Part shown: positions 37,359 to 49,845 of the stretch, in pieces
How positions within the stretch are numbered: the stretch's first letter is position 1
Layout: every line of letters begins with the position of its first letter
Assembly: GCA_963681505.1 (NCBI GenBank)
Contig: OY811987.1
Coordinates: 1,261,066-1,325,065 of the forward strand
DNA length: 64,000 nucleotides
Direction of reading: 5' to 3'
Origin: Eunapius fragilis
Lineage: Eukaryota; Porifera; Demospongiae; Spongillida; Spongillidae
The notes under the pieces: generated by a model
The model's input: the letters and a program-made list of their open reading frames with translations, nothing else
What the model was told of the DNA's origin: nothing
The model's database searches: none
Made by a program: the position numbers and the translations under genes

Positions 37359-40300
37359 TCACTTTTTACAAATAACAGTTGTATGGTGATAACCATAATA
37401 CTTCATGGACATTTTACTTGACAGTTTCAGTTCCCCAACAGCTGGTGCACATAAAGCATTGATGATGGTCTCCCATGTGTGAGGACTGGTCTTCTGTCTC
37501 TCCCATTCTGTAAACACCTGTTCAAATGAAAGTATGCAGCCATCTGGTCTTCCAGCATTCTGGGCCTGTATGCTGTCCAATGTACCAGAGGGTAGCTTCA
37601 TTTGGAGTCCTACCAATCTCCACTTTGAAGGGATGAGTGCAGCAACATCATTCATGAGGTCTGTTAGTTCGGGAGAGCTTGTTGTTACTGGAAAAAAGGG
37701 GGGGGGGGGGGGGGGAATACATACTCAGATATAATCACAATTGCCTACACTTCTAGCAGAGACCCAATTAAGAGAACAGCAGTATATATGTCACTTTATT
37801 GCTATAGTGAGTCTAGTGACGTAGCCACTAATTCGCCCATTTTGTATTGTACTGTTGATATTTATGACTTTTGCAATACTCCTACCTCAAAACCACATGA
37901 CTATGTTCATCTCTGTACTGGTCTTACTTTGTTTAGAGTACTGCTCTGGGCCTAGCCAAACCTCTGCATGAGCACCAAGGTCTGAAAGTTTTATTGCTAT
38001 TGATTCATCTTTAGAACACATCACACTATTGTTTCTCAATGAATAGTCTGTAGGGATAGCCAAATGTCGCTCCATCACACCATTACAGGGACATACAAAG
38101 GCAATCTGTATCCCCTCCTCACATGCCTCCATGAGGCATCTCTTGATCGTGGGACAGGCAGCCCTGCAAATATCAACATTACCAGATATGTGAACTTCAA
38201 TATGGGATACACTATCCATGAAGGTGATGATGCAATTCTTATTAAAGCTCATTTTGATGCAGTTAGAGTATACGCATAATAATTTGCCACCTCTTTTTGT
38301 AGCCAGTGTCCACTGTTTGGACGACAGGAGTGATGTAATAAGGAAGGCAAATGATCCACACTTAAACCAGCCCCTCTCATAGTGCAATGCCATTGGTGCA
38401 ATGCTGTCTGAACTGGAAGAGAGCATTTCTTGAATCCCTTGTGCATCCAAGCTTTTAAGTAGAGCTGGCATAAAATACTCACTTCCATTTTCACACCTGC
38501 TAGCAACCTTGAGGTGTACCATCAAGTCCATCACATTCTTTGGCTCAATAACTCCTTCTTTGTAAATGATTGGTGATTTGAATTTCACATGCTCTAAAAG
38601 CTTCTCAGTAATAATTCCTTCATTGCAGGCTCTGGCAAGCATACTACTGTAGCTTTGTTTTCTATCAAATGCAACACACTTGATGATCTCAGAAATGGTG
38701 TCAAGGAGAACCTGTGGATTGGTGAAGATGACGTTGGGAAGGATGGAGGGGTAGTACAATATGACATTGAGGTCAGAGAAGAACTGGAGAGCTGCTGTAG
38801 TGTCATCCACCATGTGAAGTCTCCTAGCTACCTGCAAACACTGCTGGAGGGTCAGAAAATCAACTTTGGTCTTCTTGGAAAATGCCTGCATCTCTTGGTG
38901 GAAAACAAGCCATTTGAGGGGGATATTCTCTGGTATCATTGATCCTTTCATCGATGAGATGGCTTGTAAAATATCACTAGTAACTTTTCTGTCAGCCTCA
39001 CATGGGTACTTTGTGTTCACTGGAAATATAACCTCATCTGTTGTGAACAGCATCATGTGTTCCTTCATTGTTGGGGTGAGGAGTTCTAGTAGCTGTTCAT
39101 TTTTCTCTTCCCTGGTCTCCTCCTTACACTGGTCCTCTTGGTCCCGATGTGTACCAACTATTAGGAGCCTGGAGTCTCCATCTTGGTCTGCTGTCTGTGT
39201 AGCCTGTGCACAACATTGGAGGATCTCCTTGTTGGTCATCAAAGAGGCAGTAGAGGAGGTACAAGTACCCCTCTCATCATAGTACTCAACTGTGGGATGG
39301 TCACTGAGCTTGTCACATAACCTGAGAACAAAGATGTTGAGGTTGGTGTGGTGCATAAATGCAGGCAGGAGTTGATGGAACTGTGGCTGTCCTCCTGAGT
39401 CAATGAAGTATAGCCAGTCCACATCAAGGAGGGGTGTGGCCGCATCCTTGGACCTGGCTATGTAGGGAATCAGTTGTTCTGTTACCTCAGACACCAATAC
39501 TGGATCTATAGTTTGCTGTGGTTTTGGCTGTACGGCAGAATTAGTAACACTTGGAGAGGAAGAATGATTGGTCTGTGCCACCCTACTGCCAACTGGAGAT
39601 AGAACATTATGAACTGCTTGCTTGTGGTCTTTCTTGTTGACAGTGTGTGCCAACAGTTCATACAACTCCTTATCTGTTGCCTTTTGGTATGTAGAATTGT
39701 TCTTTAGTAGTGTGAGAATGGCCTGAACAGGCCTCTCCATCACTGGTGTGCTCTGTCTAACATCAGGTGGTGGTTCATTGAATAACATATGCATGAGGTG
39801 TGTTTTCCCTACACCAGCTGCTCCAATGATTAAAATCTTCATGAGGTAAGCAGAAACAAACCCATCTTTGAGGGCATCTTGGTACCTTGCTACAGCTGCT
39901 CTTGGATCTTCATCAATGACAACAGATGTCTCTATAGCAATGACCAAACATTTCTTCATCATATTAATTTAATTAATTAACTTACCTGTATTAACGAAAA
40001 TAGCATCACCTGTGTGTCTCTGAAACGCACACCAATCTGGCTATGTTGACATAACAGCATTCAGTGTAGCGTACATGCACTTATCCATACTTACCATCAT
40101 TGGCCCAAGTTCATTCAAAACAGCTGGATGATCCTATTAACAAAGATATTCAAGATTACGTACGGTTAGTGTAAAATTGATTATAATAACTAACCAATAA
40201 GTAATGCAAGATCTGAATATGCAGTGGAACAGCACTGATTTCAAGTTACTGAGCAATAGTGAGTTATTAACATTTAAGACCATAATATGCTTTTAAAGTT

Positions 40301-41903
40301 ATAAAGGCTGAAGTTACAATCATCACTAATTAATCCAGTATTAAAAATTGATTTGGTAATGGATTATTTTTTGGTAAGTTATTAAAACTCAAACTTAATT
40401 AAATTGTTGTGATCATTTAGCTTTTTCATGTACCGTTTGAATATTGATTAGTTAAACGCCAAACCAATTTCATACTTTCATCAAAGTTATTCCGAAGTAT
40501 ATAAATCATACCATTAATTAAAATTTTGTGTCAATTTAATTAACTGCAAATTTTTTTGTACTGTAAACAATTAATAAATTGTAATATGCAGTTCGTGTTT
40601 CACTGAATGTGGTTATAGTACATTCATAAATTCATTTAGACCATTTATATTCATTCAAAACATCAAGCATTGTGCTCTTTTGTAAACACTCTGTATAAAT
40701 AAATCCATAAAAATACCCAACAAACTTACAAAATCCACAGGTACTCCAGATTCATTTTGAGCGACCCATCGTCTAGTCTTCTCATCTCTTGATACTGTAC
40801 AACCAGGTGAGAGCCCCTTTGAACATAGAACATTATAAATGACTTAACTACAATAGCCAGCAGACACTCACATGGTGTACAGATTTATGAGGTATGCCCA
40901 TCCTCTCCTCCAAGTACCTCACTACTGGTTCATTATTCCAGGTAGTAGCGTGGTCAATTGGTGTGAGGTTCCAGTGGTCCCTGTAATCTAGTGCACATCC
41001 ATGCTTCTCCACCAGGTACTTCACCATGGCTAGATTATCATTCTTTTCACATGCATTATGTAATGGTGATCTACCCCATTGACCAGTACATTCTGGACTG
41101 CACTTCCTTTCTTCTATCAGATATATCAAGATATCTAGGCTACCTGAGAATGCTGCTGCATTGAGGGGAGTGTCTCCATCTGTGTCTTTTGATTTTGGAT
41201 CACATCCATGCTTCTCCACCAGGTATTTCACCATGGCTAGATTCCCATTCTTTTGACATGCATTATGTAATGGTGATCTACCCCATTGACCAGTACATTC
41301 TGGACTGCACTTCCTTTCTTCTATCAGGTAAATCAGGATATCTAGGCTGCCTAAGCTTGCTGCCAGATTGAGGGGAGTGTTTCCATTTGTGTCTTTTGAT
41401 TTTGGATCACATCCATGCTTCTCCACCAGGTACTTCACCATGGCTAGATTCCCATTCCTTTGACATGCATTATGTAATGGTGATCTACCCCATTGACCAG
41501 TACATTCTGGACTGCACTTCCTTTCTTCTATCAGGTATATCAGGATGTCTAGGTTACCTGAGAATGCTGCCACATTGAGTGGAGTGGCTCCATCTGTGTC
41601 TTTTGATTTTGGATCACATCCATGCTTCTCCACCAGGTACTTCACCATGGCTAGATTATCACTCTTTCCACATGCATGATGTAATGGTGATCTACCACCT
41701 TGACCAGTACATTCTGGACTGCACTTCCTTTTTTCTATGAGGTACTTGACAATTTCCACTTTACCATATGCAGCGGCATAGTGCAGAGGTGTGTTCCCAT
41801 CATTATTCCTTTGATTTGGATCCAGCCCTCTTTGTTCCACCAGATACTGTAGCACAGGAAGGCTTCCATTAGCAGCAGCTGTCCATAGTGTCTTCTTGCT
41901 CTC
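37359..41903 (-). CDS. Ankyrin-Roc/COR-Death domain protein, copy 1
   Basis: Proposed exons are 41903-40872 (ankyrin, about 344 aa), 40816-40730, 40133-40095, 40040-39986, 39953-37928 (GTPase and COR-like, 675 aa) and 37687-37359 (Death domain, 109 aa). The GTPase shows the P-loop IIGAAGVGKTH, G3-like IDSGGQPQFHQLLPAF and G4-like VGTHRD. The COR-like part follows (PLKWLVFHQE). The Death domain spans DVAALIPSKWRLVGLQ to TWETIINAL. The order ANK-Roc-COR-Death is that of DAPK1 without its kinase, and suggests a cell-death or immune-type adaptor. The upstream start is not found, and the phase at the 39986/39953 junction does not fit simply. The paralogue at 61114-64000 differs there by 2 nt. Confidence 0.8.
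41020..41730 (-). repeat. 207-bp coding repeat: near-identical double ankyrin units
   Basis: Within the ankyrin exon a 69-codon block (two ankyrin repeats, from ECTGQWGRSPLHNAC to LDILIYLIEERKCSP) recurs with a period of exactly 207 bp, about 3.5 times and with very few differences. This points to recent tandem expansion inside the exon. Confidence 0.85.
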
Positions 41904-41999
41904 CTGAGTACATGGTAGAGATATGGCATGGGGAAGAGGAGGAGCATGGTCAACATGTAGCACATATAAACAAGGGATCTCATATATTTAAAGGGCTCA

Positions 42000-42604
42000 A
42001 GAGGAGGGGAGGACTGAAGGGGTGGGGAGGGGTGGGGAGGGGTGGGGAGGGGTGGGAATAGGAAAGAAGATAGAGGGTGAGGGGGAGGGGATGGAAGAGC
42101 GGAAGGAAGGGAGGGGATGGATGTGGGGGAGGGGAGTAGATGGAGGAGGGAAGGGATGTAGGAGGAGGGGAGGGGATGGATGAGAGGGTGGGGAGGGATG
42201 CTGGAGAGGAGGGGGAGGGGAGGGGGAGGGGAGGGGGAGGGGAGGGGGAGGGGAGGGGGAGGGGAGGGGGAGGGGAGGGGGAGGGGAGGGAGGGGGAGGG
42301 GAGGGGGAGGGGAGGGGGAGGGGAGGGGGAGGGGAGGGGGAGGGGAGGGGGAGGGGAGGGGGAGGGGAGGGGGAGGGGAGGAGGGGATAGGGGGAGGGGA
42401 TGGAGGAGGGGTGGGGTGGGGATGGAGAAGGGGAGGGGAAGGGATGGAGGATAAGGGGCGAGGTGATGGAGGAGGGGGAAGGGGAGGGGGAGGGATGGAG
42501 GAGGGGGGGGATGGAGGAGGGGAGGGGGAGGGGATGAAGGAGGTGGAGGGGAGGGGGATAGAGGAGGGGAGGGGATGGAGGAGGGGAGGGGATGTAGGGG
42601 AGAG
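42000..42604. repeat. G-rich array (GGGGAGGGGGA), G-quadruplex prone
   Basis: About 600 bp of purine-only plus strand, with a core of 11-bp units at 42205-42380. All long frames here (Pro/Ser- or Gly/Glu/Arg-rich) are artefacts. It lies upstream of the ankyrin exon on the gene's strand. Confidence 0.9.
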
Positions 42605-42803
42605 TGACAGAAGTTTTACTGGAAAATTGAAATTGACCTATATTTAGCACACAATATAACAACGCATGCCTGAGCAATGATCTATATAAAAAATAGGTCT
42701 ATTTCAAAATTTCTGTCACTCTTGTTTCCATGCTTTTTACACCACAATTTGTCAATCCTATATTCCAACAACTCTCTAGTTGAGAATGCTTTTGCTTACT
42801 TGT
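42605..42803. mobile_element. Foldback element remnant
   Basis: The right arm is complete to TTACTTGT. The left arm survives only as TGACAGAAGTTTT...GACCTATATTTAGCA. It shares the internal AGACCTATA/TTTTTACACC motifs of the foldback family. Confidence 0.65.
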
Positions 42804-42809
42804 TAATTA

Positions 42810-43167
42810 GTTATTGTAATCATTTCCTGTAGGCGTATAAAACTAGCTGTATCCATTGGACCACCACCAGTGAGCACCTTCTCCATGTTGGGACTCCAAG
42901 ATCACCTCTCGTTCAAGGCACCCCCCCACCCCACCCCCCTCTCTCTCCAATGTATGCTGCACATCCCGTTGGCCCATGCTAGACACCATTTGAGGATGTT
43001 GAGAAGAGGCTATGGGCGGGGCTTACCCATCAAGGTATCGATCTAGACTACAGTTGGGGAGTGGCCAGGGACCCTGGGGGCTGGGGCATGCCCTCGTCCT
43101 GGGCTTGATGCCCCTAAGCAGGGTGTGTGTGCGTGGTTCTGCAAGAACCACGCTTGGGGTTGCGTAA
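42810..43167. other. Intergenic, nothing recognised
   Basis: Contains a C-rich run near 42921. I see no exon. Confidence 0.4.
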
Positions 43168-43930
43168 CAGGGGCGGATGCAGGATTTTGGCGAGGGGGGG
43201 TCCGACATGAATAATTAATGAGGAGGAGGGGCGCAAAAATTTTGTGGTGCGCATTCCAATTTTCCACAGATTGTACATGTAAGGGGGCCGGGGGTTGGAA
43301 ACTAAGGCAATCAACACCAATAAATGAGTGACACTCCGTTACATTCTGCCGGTTTCCAGGCTATTGTAGTCTTATGGATTTAAATGGCCTGTGTTGTTAC
43401 ATGCATGCGGTTTCCTTTGCTATTTGAACCACTTAAAATTTGTTTTGCACACATTCCACAGATTGTTCATTTAGGGGGATTAGAAACGGAGGCAATCATA
43501 ACCAATAAATGCGTGCCACTTAGTTACGTTCTGGTTTCCAGGCTATTGTGGTTTTGTGGACTTATACGGCTAGTGTGTTTCGTCGCAGATTTGCATTGTA
43601 CGTTACATGCGCCGGCTTAGTTTCTTTGTTAAAATTTATAATGTAAAATTTAAATTTGCAATGGTCTTGCAGCAAGGTGCATTCAACCTTGATGGGTACT
43701 AATAATAGAGCACGAATCAAAATAACTGCGGAAAGAATCGCTCTATATTACAACCGTGGGTTAGCATTTTGGAATACATTTATGTTACGTATAAATACCA
43801 GCCTACTACGTATCTCGCAATTTACAGAACTAAAATATAGTACTAACCAATGAATAAGCAATAAGATAACCCCCCCCCCCCCCCCCCCCCCCCACCCCCC
43901 CCCCCCCCCCCCCCCCTGGATCCGCCACTG
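43168..43930. mobile_element. CAG...CTG inverted-repeat element (hAT-like MITE), larger copy
   Basis: Ends CAGGGGCGGATGCAGG and CTGGATCCGCCACTG, flanked by CGTAA at 43163-43167 and 43931-43935. The interior includes an approximately 120-bp direct repeat (about 43262-43385 and 43450-43570: GAAAC..AGGCAATCA, GTTTCCAGGCTATTGT) and a C run at 43871-43916. Same ends and duplication length as 49-343. Confidence 0.75.
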
Positions 43931-44298
43931 CGTAAGCAGGAACGATCCTAGTTTCGCAAGCCAGACGTACTTCGGCGTACCATACTATGACGTGGACTGG
44001 GGACTAGCACGAGTATTAGAACGTTTCACTCGTCCCCAGTCCACTCACGTTAGACCGATCCCCTGACACTTAATCACATCACCCAAGCGGGTTGATGGCG
44101 GAGCAAGCGAATCTGCGTCGCAGCTGCAAAGCGTTCGATTGTTGCCGTGCAACGGACAACTGTACATGCGCTGAGGGAGTGCTATTTTTATCATCTAACA
44201 GTTTGTGAATGTAAGTATTTTGCGTTGATAATGCAGATGTAATGTGACTGTATTAATCAGCCGTATGCGTTGCGACTCGGATAAATAGTGGCTTTCAA

Positions 44299-44742
44299 CA
44301 GTGGCGGATTTAGGATGGTGGAAGGGGAGGGGGGGGGGGGGGGGCGTGGAGGGCGTACGTCTTCCCTTAAATATATGGAGGATAAAAAAGAGAAGAGGTG
44401 TGAAAGGAATCAGCGAAATGATAATCCCTTATTTTTCTGAAGCTTCATAACGTGCATAGAACTTGCTAATTAAAGCTTCTGGGGTATGGGAGGGGTGGCG
44501 TGGAGGTGGGGTTGCTCTAGGAGCACAATTCCAATTAATCAGGCCCGAGGATGACGCTGCCATTTCCTCCCTCCTCACCTTTTGTGCGTCCATTGTTAGC
44601 ACTCATCAAAACCTTGCTGCTTGGCTGCTTGCAGACACCACCCAAAGTCATATGTGCTGCGCTGGCTATTGTTGCGAGCGACCTTATATGGTATGTATGA
44701 ATCTACGTGCATGCGATGTGATTATAAGCAGAGATATATATT
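44299..44742. other. Possible MITE end and unassigned sequence
   Basis: CAGTGGCGGATTTAGGATGG at 44299 resembles the CAG...GGCGGAT terminus, followed by a G run. No matching right end is visible. A 95-codon plus frame at 44463-44750 has no recognisable domain. Confidence 0.35.
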
Positions 44743-44927
44743 ACAAGTAATAAAAACATTCTCTATACGAGAAGGTTGGTGGTATATAGGAATCAAAGGT
44801 GATGGTGGTGTAAAAAGCAAGGGAACAAGGTTTCTGATTGAAAAGGACTGAAAAATGAAATAGACCTATATTAGCAACATGTTGTCATATATAAATGTGC
44901 TTGCTAATATTGGTCTATTTCATTTTT
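44743..44927. mobile_element. Foldback element, right arm lost
   Basis: The left arm starts ACAAGTAATAAAAACATT and runs through the loop to GGTCTATTTCATTTTT, where gypsy-type sequence begins. About 100 bp of right arm are missing. Confidence 0.7.
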
Positions 44928-44929
44928 CC

Positions 44930-46413
44930 GGCACTAGCATCAGTTTGAAGGATAAAGGGGCTGGCATGCAAGTCAAAGTGTGGGAATGGTAGTATTGGTG
45001 CTTTCTGTCAGTGACCTCTTAAAGCACTGGAAGGACTCATTGCATTCTTTGGTCCAGCAGAACTGGACATCCTTCTGTGTTAGGTGGTGCAGAGGTGCTG
45101 CAATGTCAGCAAACCTTGACACAAATCGCCTGTAGTATGAGGCCAGCCCCAGAAATTGCTGCACTTCTTTTTACAGTGTTTGGTGTTTAGGCCACTCTTC
45201 CACTGTATTGACCTTAGCATTGTCAGGCATCACACCTGCTCCACTGAAGACATATCCAAGGAATGCAACTTCCGGGAGTCCTATTTGGCACTTGTTGCCA
45301 TGTAGTGTCAATCCTGCTTTCTGCAGTCGATGAAGGACTTGTTCCAAATGGCTACTGTGAATTTCTTCACTACTGGAATGAATGAGGACATCATCCATGT
45401 AAGTTGTTACAAATGGCAGTCCTCTCATAATGGCGTCCATTAAATGCTGAAAGGAGCCGGGTGCACCACAGAGTCCAAAAGGCATTAGAGTGAATTCATA
45501 TGCTCCCATTCCAGGACCAGGTAAAAAGGCTGCCTTCTCTCTGTCTTGTGTTACCATTGGTAGCTGCCAGTATCCACTCTGGAGATCCAGTTTACTAAAT
45601 ATGGCTGCTCCAGCTAGTCTGTCCTGGACTTCTTCCACTAGTGGCAGGGGGTAGGCATCTTTTACAGTTTGCTTATTCAGCTCGCGGTAGTTGACACACA
45701 GCCTCACTTCCCCTGACTTCTTTGGCACATCAGTACAGTGCGGGTGCTAGCCAAGGACTGCAGCTTTCCACTATGCTCCCATTGTGCAACAACTGCCTGA
45801 TCTGTAGCTCCACTTCATCTCGAAAGTGGGCAGGGATCCTGCGAGGTGGTACATGAACTGGAGGTCCTGTGGTGGTGATGTGGTGGGAGGTCACTGTTGT
45901 TGTTCCAGGTTTGGTGATGAACAGATTCTTAAATTTCCGCACGGTGGCCATGAAGCATGCCTTCACATCTCTGGGAAACTCGCAGTCCACCTTTTCCCCA
46001 TAGTGTGGGACTGCATAGTCTTCGATCATCACCTCACTGTTTGTTTCTGCCATGTTGATTCCTGCAACTGGGCACCACTTTCTCTTTAATGCCACTACCA
46101 ATTCCCACAGTGCACTGAATTTCTCGGAATCCTGGTCAAGTGAAGGTACTGCAGGTACACGTGTACTTGTGCTTTGTCCTGCATCTGTGTCACTGTAACT
46201 GGCATAGTAGAAAAGTCCAAAACTATCTTGTGTATCCGTCCCCAATATAGCAGGAGTGATTAGGCTTTTAACCACCAGGAAGTTGTGCCTCCTCTCCAGA
46301 TCCCCAAGCTTCACTGTTATGTGGGTGTGAGTGTTATGTGGGCGTGTTATGTGGGTGTGAGTTGGCAGAATAGGTAAACTGTTAACCTTTAAGGACCATT
46401 CTGTGGCCATCAC
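44930..46413 (-). pseudogene. Ty3/gypsy-type pol fragment
   Basis: On the minus strand: end of an aspartic protease-like region (TPAILGTD), RT start (PPRRIPAHFRDEVELQIRQL), RT core (SGEVRLCVNYRELNKQTVKD, FSKLDLQSGYWQLP, LMPFGLCGAPGSFQHLM, YMDDVLIHS) and the start of RNase H (FLGLASYYRRFVSRFADIA). The frame breaks near 45729 (between protease/RT start and core) and near 45170. There is no integrase and no LTRs, so it is truncated at both ends. A decayed related piece may lie at 53690-53860. Confidence 0.85.
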
Positions 46414-46844
46414 AAAAATAGCTCATCCACCATGGGAGTACACCTCAGTGGGGACAGCTGGCAGTGGAGGAGAGGCATCATAAGAGAAGAGAAGGATGGG
46501 TGGAGCACCATCATTACCTGACATGGCCACCTGCTGCAGCACAGTAGGCTTAGGATGGTCTGGGGACTGGATGGCCACCGTGTGGTCTCTGTAGTAGTGC
46601 GGCCAAGACATATGGACAACAGCCAGCCAGCCCATTGTGTTACGGGCGCAGTGAGGGGCCGACCAGACAAAGCTAGCATCTTATATGTTGTATGTTGGAC
46701 ATTGCGAGCCAGATGTGTACTCGTGGTATATTCGTGTAGCTGCGATTGTGCTGTTGCTGAGGTTGCTGTCACGATCAGCACAGGCCGTACTCGAGCGATG
46801 CGTGCCATTGGTCTACACGTCACTACAGTCTCATTGTTTGTCAG
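46414..46844. other. Unassigned junction sequence
   Basis: A mixture of gypsy flank and atlastin intron-like sequence (GGTCTGGGGACTGGATGGCC, as at 31520). I find no gene. Confidence 0.35.
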
Positions 46845-47045
46845 GTGGCTGGGAACACAAGGTGCATTTGACAACCAGTCCACAGTGAAGGACTGTGCCA
46901 CCATCTTTGCCCTAAGCACCATAGTATCCTCTGTACAGGTTAGTTAACCAGTGATGCTGAGGGGCGGGGCTTGATGGGGTATCCTTCCTTGCAGGTATAT
47001 AACCTGTCCATGTTGATCAATGAGAATGACCTTCAACATCTACAT
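46845..47045 (+). pseudogene. ATL: Atlastin exons 4-5, damaged copy
   Basis: 46845-46938 resembles exon 4 but lacks 11 bp encoding the middle of VLLMD, which shifts the frame and destroys the G3 motif. 46995-47045 is an intact exon 5 ([17 protein letters not shown]). A GT-rich stretch follows as in the other copies. The exons stand alone, without exons 3 or 6. Confidence 0.8.
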
Positions 47046-47549
47046 GTATGTGCGTGTGTGTGTGTGGGGGGGGGGGGAGTGGAGGTTCTACATGTATGTG
47101 CAGGATGCAGGTGGAGGTGTGGGAGGTGTAATGGTGTGTGGGGTGGGTGGGAGTGAATATGTGTATGTGAGGATGTGTGTGCGTGAGGTTATATATCTGG
47201 GGATGAGAGGTGTGTATGTGTGCAAAGTGGAGTGGCCAGGTGTCTGTGGGATGTAAGTGAGAGTGGTAGGCTGAGAGGTGGTATGTATTATATCCTAGCA
47301 TCAACACATTGTGTTTTCATGGTACTTACCTGGAACGGCTTACATCCAACCCTCCACATATTCAACCTACCTTCACTGCATCTAAACACAATTATCCCTT
47401 TTGACAACATTTGATAGTGATCTCCCTACACATGCAGCTACACACCTCCCACCTCCACATATTCAACCTACTACTTATACGGCTCATGTCAGGATACTTA
47501 GTTACTGGTATTGATGTGATAATCAGGATACTCATAGATCATCCCCATG

Positions 47550-48122
47550 ATCATGGTCACCTCTCCACCCTCATGGTCACCTCTCCACCTTCATGGTCAC
47601 CTCTCCACCTTCATGGTCACCCCTCCACCTTCATGGTCACCTCTCCACCCTCATGGTCACCTTTCCACCTTCATGGTCACCCCTTCACCTCCATGGTCAC
47701 CTCACCACCCTCATGGTTACCTCTTCACCCGCATGGTCACCTCTTCACCCTCATGGTCACCTCTCCACCTTCATGGTCACCTCTCCACCCTCATGGTTAC
47801 CTCTCGACCCTCATGGTTACCTCTCGACCCTCATGGTTACCTCTCGACCCTCATGGTTACCTCTCCACCCTCATGGTCACCTCTCCACCCTCATGGTTAC
47901 CTCTCCACCCTCAGGGTTACCTCTCCACCCTCAGGGTTACCTCTCCACCCTCATGGTTACCTCTCCACCCTCATGGTCACCTCTCCACCCTCATGGTTAC
48001 CTCTCCACCCTCAGGGTTACCTCTCCACCCTCAGGGTTACCTCTCCACCCTCATGGTTACCTCTCCACCCTCATGGTCACCTCTCCACCCTCATGGTCAC
48101 CTCTCCACCCTCATGGTAACCT
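47550..48122. repeat. 20-bp minisatellite (CTCTCCACCCTCATGGTTAC), about 28 units
   Basis: Same unit family as 30858-31300. All plus frames are open for 190-256 codons by repeat structure. The array directly abuts the LRR gene fragment. Confidence 0.9.
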
Positions 48123-48124
48123 CT

Positions 48125-49430
48125 CCGGAGGCTGTGAGGGACATCCCCCTCAACGTGACATCTGTCTATACTATCTTCTAAGCACCATGTCAGGTTGCCA
48201 TGGAACCTAAGTCTCTCCAACGACTCACAGGAGATGGCATTGTTGTTTTTCAGGTCCAGGGTGCAAAGCTTTGCAAACCCGAGGACACAAGGAGGGATGT
48301 CAGCCAACCTGTTGTGGGCCAGGTTGAGGGAGGTGAGAGATGCAGCCGTTGGGCTTCCTGAGATGGTGGTCAGCCTGTTGTGGGACAGGTCAAGGTGGGT
48401 CAAAGATGGTGACCACTCAGGTACACAGGGGAGGTCTACCAGTTGGTTAGAGGACACATTGAGGTCCTGGAGAGAGGGAAGCTCAAGCACACATGGTGGT
48501 ATGGAAGCAAGGTTGTTATGATGAAGCTCAAGTTTCACCATCTGAAACAAACCATTAGGGGCCATACATAAATTACGTCAGCCTAATTTTGACCATTATG
48601 GACCCCTCCCCTCCCCACCACTCGTCAAATATTATTCCATACTGATGTATGCTTAATGTATACATCGTCACCCTGGCTGATTACCCCCCCCCCCCCTCCC
48701 TCTTCAGCGTGATGTAATTTACGAGTGACCCCTTATGCTAAATTTAACATGGTCCCAACCTCTATTTATGTATCTTATGAGCGTGTACTTACTAATCAAT
48801 GCACCTTACATCCCCAGCCAATGTAACACCATTTCCTTGTCCCCTTGTATGTCACCCCAATGTGCCAGCTCACCCTCTCTTCCTACCTTAACCAGAGAGG
48901 CCATCTCTGTGGGGAGCTCACTGAGGCAGTTCCACGCCAACGTGAGTTGTGTCGTCCAGTCCAGCCGAGGTAGCCACTGGGGCTCCAAGGTAAACAGATG
49001 GAGGCCATCCCACCACACGGTCCCCTGCTCCCGCCACACGTCTGTTCTAAACAGCAGCTCCTCCCTCACAGCACGATGGCCATATTGGCGGGCCATTTCT
49101 ATGGGTACCACCATGGAGATTTCTCCCAATGTGCGTTGCCCCGCCCCTCCCTTCTTGGAGTCCATCCTGGAACAGGGACACAGCGAGGTGGCAGTCATCT
49201 GTCTGAGCAGCTCTGATGAGGGTAAGCACGGCCGCTGCATTGGTCCTCTGCTCCCGTATGGCCACCTGGAGGGCTGGAGTGATGTCCTGGGCACCCTTCA
49301 TCACCAGTAGGCAGACGTTGGCAGCACTGTCTGCCTTCACGGCTGCCATGAGAGCTTGGGAGTGAGTAATGGGGTCTATGATGGAAATGTCCCTCATGAG
49401 GGTAGCCAGGGTGTCCCCGTTTGTGCTTTT
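48125..49430 (-). pseudogene. Fragment of an ankyrin/leucine-rich-repeat gene (LRRK-like N-terminal part)
   Basis: Two exon blocks on the minus strand. From 49430: ankyrin-like SQALMAAVKADSAANVCLLV and ALQVAIREQRTNAAAVLTLI, then after a frame change near 49180 GAGQRTLGEISMVVPIEMA and the first LRR (WTTQLTLAWNCLSELPTEMASL), ending near 48885. After an intron: LRRs from MVKLELHHNNLASIPPCVLE through LTHLDLSHNRLTTI and LTSLNLAHNRLADIPP to about 48190. Both ends stop abruptly, at a minisatellite and at unrelated sequence. Ankyrin-like repeats followed by LRRs resemble the front of LRRK1-type Roco kinases, but the Roc and kinase parts are absent, so the family call is tentative. Confidence 0.6.
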
Positions 49431-49439
49431 TTTAAATTA

Positions 49440-49786
49440 TTCAACTGGTTATAAGGAAATAATGATACAAGTTGTATTGATGTGATAGTTTTAAAGAGCG
49501 CCAATTATACCAATCGCTTTAGAATTACCTGGAAGGACATCTTCAAGTATCAGATGTACGAATGAAGCATAAAACTGACATACGTAGTCATTAAGTAATG
49601 CGTAGTGTTATATAGAAGCATTCCTGGCGACATTTACAGAAGTGTGCTAACAAAAGAGGAGAGCTAAACAACGAGAGGAATACCCCCAAAGTCGAGACGA
49701 CGAGTTAAAATTCTCCCGTGTTCCGTACAGTGATCCCAAATTAAACAAAAGCGGGCGTCTGCTCGTGTCGGTACTGTAATTGAAGC

Positions 49787-49817
<31 letters not shown>

Positions 49818-49845
49818 TTGCCAGTAAATAAAAAAAATAGAGGAA
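49440..49845. other. Junction sequence with a long G run
   Basis: The G run at about 49788-49814 is followed by the foldback at 49846. No gene recognised. Confidence 0.4.

Noticed and set aside
42000..42677. Long Pro/Ser-rich and Gly/Arg/Glu-rich frames of up to 226 codons
   Set aside because: These are translations of a GGGGAGGGGGA satellite with no start context or conservation.
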